Of a DNA stretch of 64,000 bases, positions 59,567 to 64,000 are shown piece after piece. The stretch is from Geosiphon pyriformis (lineage: Eukaryota > Glomeromycota > Glomeromycetes > Archaeosporales > Geosiphonaceae): the NCBI GenBank assembly GCA_016748015.1, contig JAAOMT010000128.1, positions 441,538 through 505,537 of the forward strand, written 5' to 3'. The notes beneath the pieces are model-generated. The model ran no database searches. It saw only the letters and a program-made list of their open reading frames with translations, and was not told the origin of the DNA. Positions within the stretch are counted from its first letter, which is position 1. The number at the start of each line of letters is the position of its first letter. The position numbers and the translations under genes are program-made.

Positions 59567-61687
59567 GTGGCAGAATCAGAAAACATAGGAGCAAACCATT
59601 TAGAATTCATAAATCCCTATTTCAACACTATTATCAACACTTGAGATTAAACCACAATTATATATCCGCCAAATCAGCCTTTAATTTCTATGTCAACGAA
59701 AAGATTTCCTTTTTGTTAGGAACACCAGTGAATACTGAATCAGCCAGAGAAACTTTCTACAGAGAATTAATTCAAAATACCAATCTGCCAACAAATCACA
59801 ATTTTGCCTCCATCATTACTGAGATCAACAAAGAAATTGAACATCACATTCAACAAAGATATCCAATTACTTACGCCAGTAAAGACAAAGAAAAACTACA
59901 AACACTAATGGTAACACCCAAAAAGATACAACCACCCACTTGGAAGAAAACAAGAGTTGAATCACCAATTGTTCCATCCTATCACTACACACTGGAAAGT
60001 GCCATCAATATAACATTAGCAAGCGCGTCCACATTAAACGCAATATCAACATTCAGACAATTTCCATTCCAAAGTAAACAAAGAAAAACAGATCTACTAG
60101 GACCATATAGCGAATATTTTGAAGGATTTAAGTTACAATCACCAACATCATTAGGAATTTGATCACTGCCGCCTTAACCAGACTTTCGAACCACTACCTC
60201 ATGGGAACTATCTGAAAAAAAAGAGGAAAAAGAATCGGAAGATTAAGAATTTACTTACCAAAACCCAATCCTTGAAAACCTGGAATTTGGAACCCCGAAC
60301 ATTCAAACTCAGCGAGAAAATCCAGAAATCAAAACTCCAAATATTCAAGCACTGCAAAATCAAAACCCCAAAGTAATTAATCAACACTTACCTCCAATTA
60401 TTGTCATCGATCAACCACCAGTTGAACCAATTGGTCAGCCCATCCAAATACCAAACCAACAAACTCAACAACCATCTCTAGTACTACCTCAACAACAACA
60501 ACAACTTCCACTACAGCAACAACAACAAATGGCATACACACCAATCACGAAGCTTGACAAATTTACCAGTAAAAAGAATGACGCACAAGTTTGGCTAAAC
60601 AATATAGAAAAAGCCATCACAGCCAATAGATGGAATGACGCCAGAGCCATGCAAGCCATACCTTATTTTCTCAAGAATACAGCAGATTCATGGTATCAAA
60701 GCCTGGTTGACAAACCCCAAGATTTCAATGCCTTCAAATTAGAATTTTTGAGATACTTTAGCAATAACAACAGCATCAACAGATTAGCCAATACTTTCAC
60801 TACAATTAAACAAGAAGAAACTGAAGCAGTTACCACATATTTGGGATGCTTCCATAGAAATCTGTGACAAATCCAAGCAATTAATGCTAATTATTTCACA
60901 GCGCCACAAATTCTTAATCAATTCATCTGTGGCCTGCACAGTAACATTCTGCAACACATACACCCATTGCATCCAGCCACTCTCCAGGACACAGTCACAC
61001 ATGCCAGAGATTTCGAATCTGCCAAATTAAAAACCAATCATGCCTATGCTGTAAACCTAGTAATGAATGGATTATCTGAATTGGATTCTAAATTAAAACA
61101 ATTCAGTAATTCAATTAATCAGAAGTTAGAGGGATACTTAGCTGACATTCGTGCAATTTATCAACTACCACAACAATGCAATAATCCAGGAAATGCAAAT
61201 CATTTCCAAAATCAGTCATGTCTATCATCATTATTAGCAGCACCTAATCAGCTGTGGCAGCCAGAAACGCATGTTTGCCACAACTGTGGTAAATAAGGAC
61301 ACATAAAAACAGACTGCAGATTTTATAGCAACAATTCATGATTGGAAAATCAATATCGAAACCTCGATCACAGATTTCAAACTCCAAATCATTACCCAAA
61401 TCAAGATCAAACTACTTACCTGCCAACGACGCAGCCACCAATTTATCAACCACCAGTATATTAATCTCAAATTTATCAACTGCAGTCACCAATAATCTAT
61501 CAGCTGCAACCCCAAATAATTTATCAACCCCAATCAATTCAGACACTGCCCCAAAATTCAGTTCATATAACATTAGGCCACCTCAGACCTAGACTCACAC
61601 AAAACTGGAGATCGGCAATAGTTGTCCACCAACTGATCCCCAGTTTTTCCAACTCACCATTAGAATCGCATTCATAGAATTTGGGTA
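59567..61687 (+). pseudogene. gag: B4 gag
   Basis: Begins GTGGCAGAATCAG at 59567, the same non-ATG start as B1 and B2. Open frames cover the N-terminal domain (HKSLFQHYYQHLRLNHNYIS, 59610-60160), the Gag core (MAYTPITKLDKFTSKKNDAQ from 60529; WYQSLVDKPQDFNAFKLEFL; VTTYLGCFHRNL) and the region up to the knuckle (60967-61296). The knuckle CHNCGK-stop-GHIKTDC (61276-61317) keeps all four zinc ligands but holds a TAA at a Gln codon. A Gln/Tyr/Pro-rich tail runs to the D insertion. Stops are few: 60161, 60245, 60866 and 61294. Confidence 0.9.
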
Positions 61688-61691
61688 CTGG

Positions 61692-62566
61692 TGTTATGGT
61701 TTAAGAATTTAGCAAAAGAATCATAAAAATAATATAAACTATTCAATCATAATATAGCGCAGTAATAATCTTAGAAAGATAATGATTAACATAGTAGCAA
61801 ACACCATCTTGTGATAGTGGCAAGCACCAGTTCACAATAGCAGCCAACACCAACTGGTGATAGCAGCAAACACCAGGTTGAAATATTAAAAAGAAAGTAT
61901 TACAATGTGTTTTCTCATAGAACTACAAACATGTATATATACAGTAGCTTTAATATTGGGAAAAAAACAAGCAAGTAATAAAAATCATAACTTATCAAGC
62001 AATAGATCCAATTTTATCCAACAAACTCCACTTTAAATCATACTTTCAAATTAAATATCCCAAGAAACCTTTAAATCAAAAAGAAATGAAAAAAAATATT
62101 TAAAACTGAATTATCACAACCCAAAGTATTAAAAAACTTACTTGTATTATTTATTAAATGAAACTATTATTCATCAACTGAATCTCTTGGAAGAATAATT
62201 CTTGATCAAGATTATTTATGTTATTACTAATTGATAAAAGCTTTATTGTAAGAATTAAAAAAAGCACTAAAGGCCATTAACATTCTGTGTTTCTAGATTA
62301 GAGAAACACATTAGGCAATTGCAAGAATAGCCTCAGAGAAGACCCCAAACAGTGAGTAGATTTCAGTTCAGCCTCTAAAAAGAAGTACATAAATACACAC
62401 AACAATCAGAAATTGAAGAATAATTTACATTGCAACATTAAAAAAAAAGCCTTCAGTATAACAGTAACATTATCACACAAATAGAATTGAGGAACTCACG
62501 AAAGACTGATTGCAATTAAAACGGGATATCAGCAATTAAATATAACAAGAAAACTATCCCGTAACA
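61692..62566 (+). repeat. Family D LTR, full length (left arm plus unique end)
   Basis: 875 bp, TGTTATGG to GTAACA. U3 contains four or five copies of an AGCAAACACCA(N)TGGTGATAG-like unit (61795-61880) and a TATA box (TATATATAC, about 61931). The last 204 bases (62363-62566) are absent from the right arm. Confidence 0.88.
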
Positions 62567-62648
62567 TTTGGTGAACCCTACAAGAAAAAAAAATCAAAAA
62601 GGAAATAATAATTAGCAATAATTCATTGCTAAAAAAGAAGAGACAAAA

Positions 62649-62751
62649 GTGGCAACAAAAACCCCTAATCTTACTGTTCTTGAATTCTGCCGTGCTATTT
62701 ACACACAAAATCAAAGTAATCTTGAATTACCAGAAGGGTGTTGTTCAGCAG
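62649..62751 (+). pseudogene. gag: Family D gag N-terminal stub
   Basis: Begins with GTG in AAAAGTGGCAACA, reading VATKTPNLTVLEFCRAIYTQ then NLELPEGCCSAES, related to the C gag start (MATTPDTTTLKYYQSIYT, NIPDGIE). The frame then runs into the inverted LTR. It shows that D is a gypsy family related to B and C whose full copy is not in this window. Confidence 0.7.
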
Positions 62752-63422
62752 AATCTATCCACTGTCTGGGGTCTTCTCTGAGGCTATTCTTGCAATTGCC
62801 TGATGTGTTTCTCTAATCTAGAAACACAGAATGTTAATGGCCTTTAGTGCTTTTTCTAATTCTTACAATAAAGCTTTTATCAATTAGTAATAACATAAAT
62901 AATCTTGATCAAGAATTATTCTTCCAAGAGATTCAGTTGATGAATAATAGTTTCATTCAATAAATAATACAAGTAAGTTTTTTAATACTTTGGGTTGTGA
63001 TAATTCAGTTTTAAATATTTTTTTTCATTTCTTTTTGATTTAAAGGTTTCTTGGGATATTTAATTTGAAAGTATGATTTAAAGTGGAGTTTGTTGGATAA
63101 AATTGGATCTATTGCTTGATAAGTTATGATTTTTATTACTTGCTTGTTTTTTTCTCAATATTAAAGCTACTGTATATATACATGTTTGTAGTTCTACAAG
63201 AAAACACATTGTAATACTTTCTTTTTGATATTTCAACCTGGTGTTTGTTGCTATCATCAGTTGGTGTTGGCTGCTATTATGAACTGGTGCTTGCAACTAT
63301 TGCAAGATGGTGTTTGCTACTATATTAATTATTACCTTTCTAAGATTATTACTGCACTATATTATGATTGAATAGTTTATATTATTTTTATGATTCTTTT
63401 GCTAAATTCTTAAACCATAACA
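62752..63422 (-). repeat. Family D LTR, inverted right arm lacking its 3' 204 bp
   Basis: Reverse complement of 61692-62362 with scattered substitutions and no length change. Outer end CCATAACA is intact. Confidence 0.88.
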
Positions 63423-63426
63423 CCGG

Positions 63427-64000
63427 TACCACCCAAAACCCGAATTTCCAAAACTATTTAAGTCTCCTGGTTATTCTAGAAAATGCCACACTCAACAACC
63501 AGGAACTCGAACAACCACCTACCAGCAATATTCCACCTGCCATGATTACAGAAAATGAATCTCTGGATGCCATTTTTCTATTTGAACTCAAGAAACTGTC
63601 AACCATGCCATTATTCAGTGGAGCCGTACTGGAAGAAAAGCTAATTACCGCCATGTACACTGATGCAAAAATTGATGGCCATCCCATCAAACTAATTCTT
63701 GACAGTGGTTCAGCAGGCAGTATCATTGCACGACAACTCATGGATCAATTAGGTCACCAAGTTGATTGAGCTGCCAGTGCCAGAATTATCACAGCTGATG
63801 GAGCAACCAAGACTCCAATTGGTGAAATCGATGACTTACCAATTGAAATTAATGGCATCATAGTACCAATCAAAGTACTTGTCATAGAAGCCACCCAATA
63901 CCAAGCTCTAGTTGGTAATGACTGGCTGTCCAAGATGAACACCACTCTAGACTGGAACACACAAGAGCTTCAACTCAGCCAGAACGGACAACACACACAG
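63427..64000 (+). pseudogene. pol: B4 protease, truncated by window end
   Basis: Frame from about 63460: NATLNNQELEQPP, LDAIFLFELKKLSTMPLFSGAVLE, then active site KLILDSGSAGSIIARQLM (63680-63740) with D-S-G intact. After one TGA at 63767 the frame continues ARIITADGATKTPIGEIDDL, VLVIEATQYQALVGNDWLSK and ends DWNTQELQLSQNG at the edge. This is the best-preserved B protease. Only one stop in about 190 codons. Confidence 0.9.

Larger units (their letters stand above)
61692..63422. mobile_element. Palindromic family D element: full LTR, gag stub, inverted partial LTR
   Basis: Both outer ends are the same LTR 5' end (TGTTATGG at the left, CCATAACA at the right), flanked by CTGG/CCGG, so the whole unit integrated as one piece. 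The two arms, 61692-62362 and 62752-63422, are each 671 bp and inverted. The left LTR continues to 62566 (875 bp, ends CCCGTAACA) and is followed by a primer-binding site (TTTGGTGAACCC) and the first 103 bases of a gag. There the sequence jumps into the inverted LTR. No integrase or RT is encoded, so it is non-autonomous. Confidence 0.88.
58704..64000 (+). mobile_element. Ty3/gypsy element B4 (family B), 5' part, interrupted by a family D palindrome
   Basis: 5' LTR 58704-59504, gag, and protease running off the window. Element D is inserted at 61692-63422 with CTGG (61688-61691) and CCGG (63423-63426) as target duplication. It belongs to the LTR subfamily with GGAATTCCAGGATTCC-type U3 repeats. 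Coding sequence is the least decayed of the family B copies (gag frames of 218, 112 and 109 codons; protease nearly open), so it is the youngest B copy visible. Confidence 0.9.

Noticed and set aside
62529-63296. Minus-strand ORFs in the centre of element D as a transposase
   Set aside because: They are short (60-72 codons), hydrophobic by chance, and lie in LTR and leader DNA. The unit encodes only a gag stub.

Overview
The window looks like nuclear DNA of an arbuscular mycorrhizal fungus, most likely Rhizophagus irregularis or a close Glomeraceae relative. The reasons are very AT-rich intergenic DNA, short GT-AG introns (about 50-160 bp) in two host genes, and a decayed LINE whose ORF1/endonuclease/RT wording matches the repetitive LINE proteins I know from that genus. 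This assignment comes from recognition, not from a database search.

About 80% of the window is nested transposable elements. I call the four Ty3/gypsy-type LTR families A, B, C and D; these are my labels. Layout: (1) 1-14588 is a family A element (A1, + strand), interrupted at its RNase H region by a complete but decayed family B element (B1, 1621-11744). A1 itself sits inside a pogo/Tigger-type transposase gene (14589-15453, - strand). (2) 15454-18004 is poorly resolved old repeat DNA. (3) 18005-45785 is a second family B element (B2, + strand) carrying three later insertions: a solo family B LTR in gag (19557-20500, -), a full family C element in the protease (21642-31472, -) and a full, fairly young family A element in the RT (A2, 34449-42197, -). 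(4) 45786-about 49250 is the LINE remnant (-) that B2 landed in. (5) 49250-58700 is a host gene island: a SET9/SUV4-20-type histone H4K20 methyltransferase (11 exons) followed by the GPI transamidase subunit PIG-S/GPI17 (10 exons), both on the + strand. (6) 58704-64000 is the 5' part of a third family B copy (B4), interrupted by a palindromic element made from a family D LTR (61692-63422). Every insertion whose two edges are visible carries a 4-bp target duplication.

The LTR elements have gag with a CCHC knuckle, an aspartic protease (LDSG), RT, RNase H and integrase with a GPY/F-like end. Three unusual modules stand out. Families B and C encode a dUTPase domain between protease and RT. A cysteine-rich, probably zinc-binding segment precedes it (family A has a shorter Cys cluster and no dUTPase). 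All three families carry a long family-specific extension after the integrase. In-frame stops are mostly Gln or Trp codons hit by C-to-T or G-to-A changes, so nearly all TE genes here are dead. The host SET9 gene model ends in what looks like an APSES/KilA-N DNA-binding domain, an unexpected fusion.

I saw no tRNA, rRNA, CRISPR or prokaryotic-type operon features.
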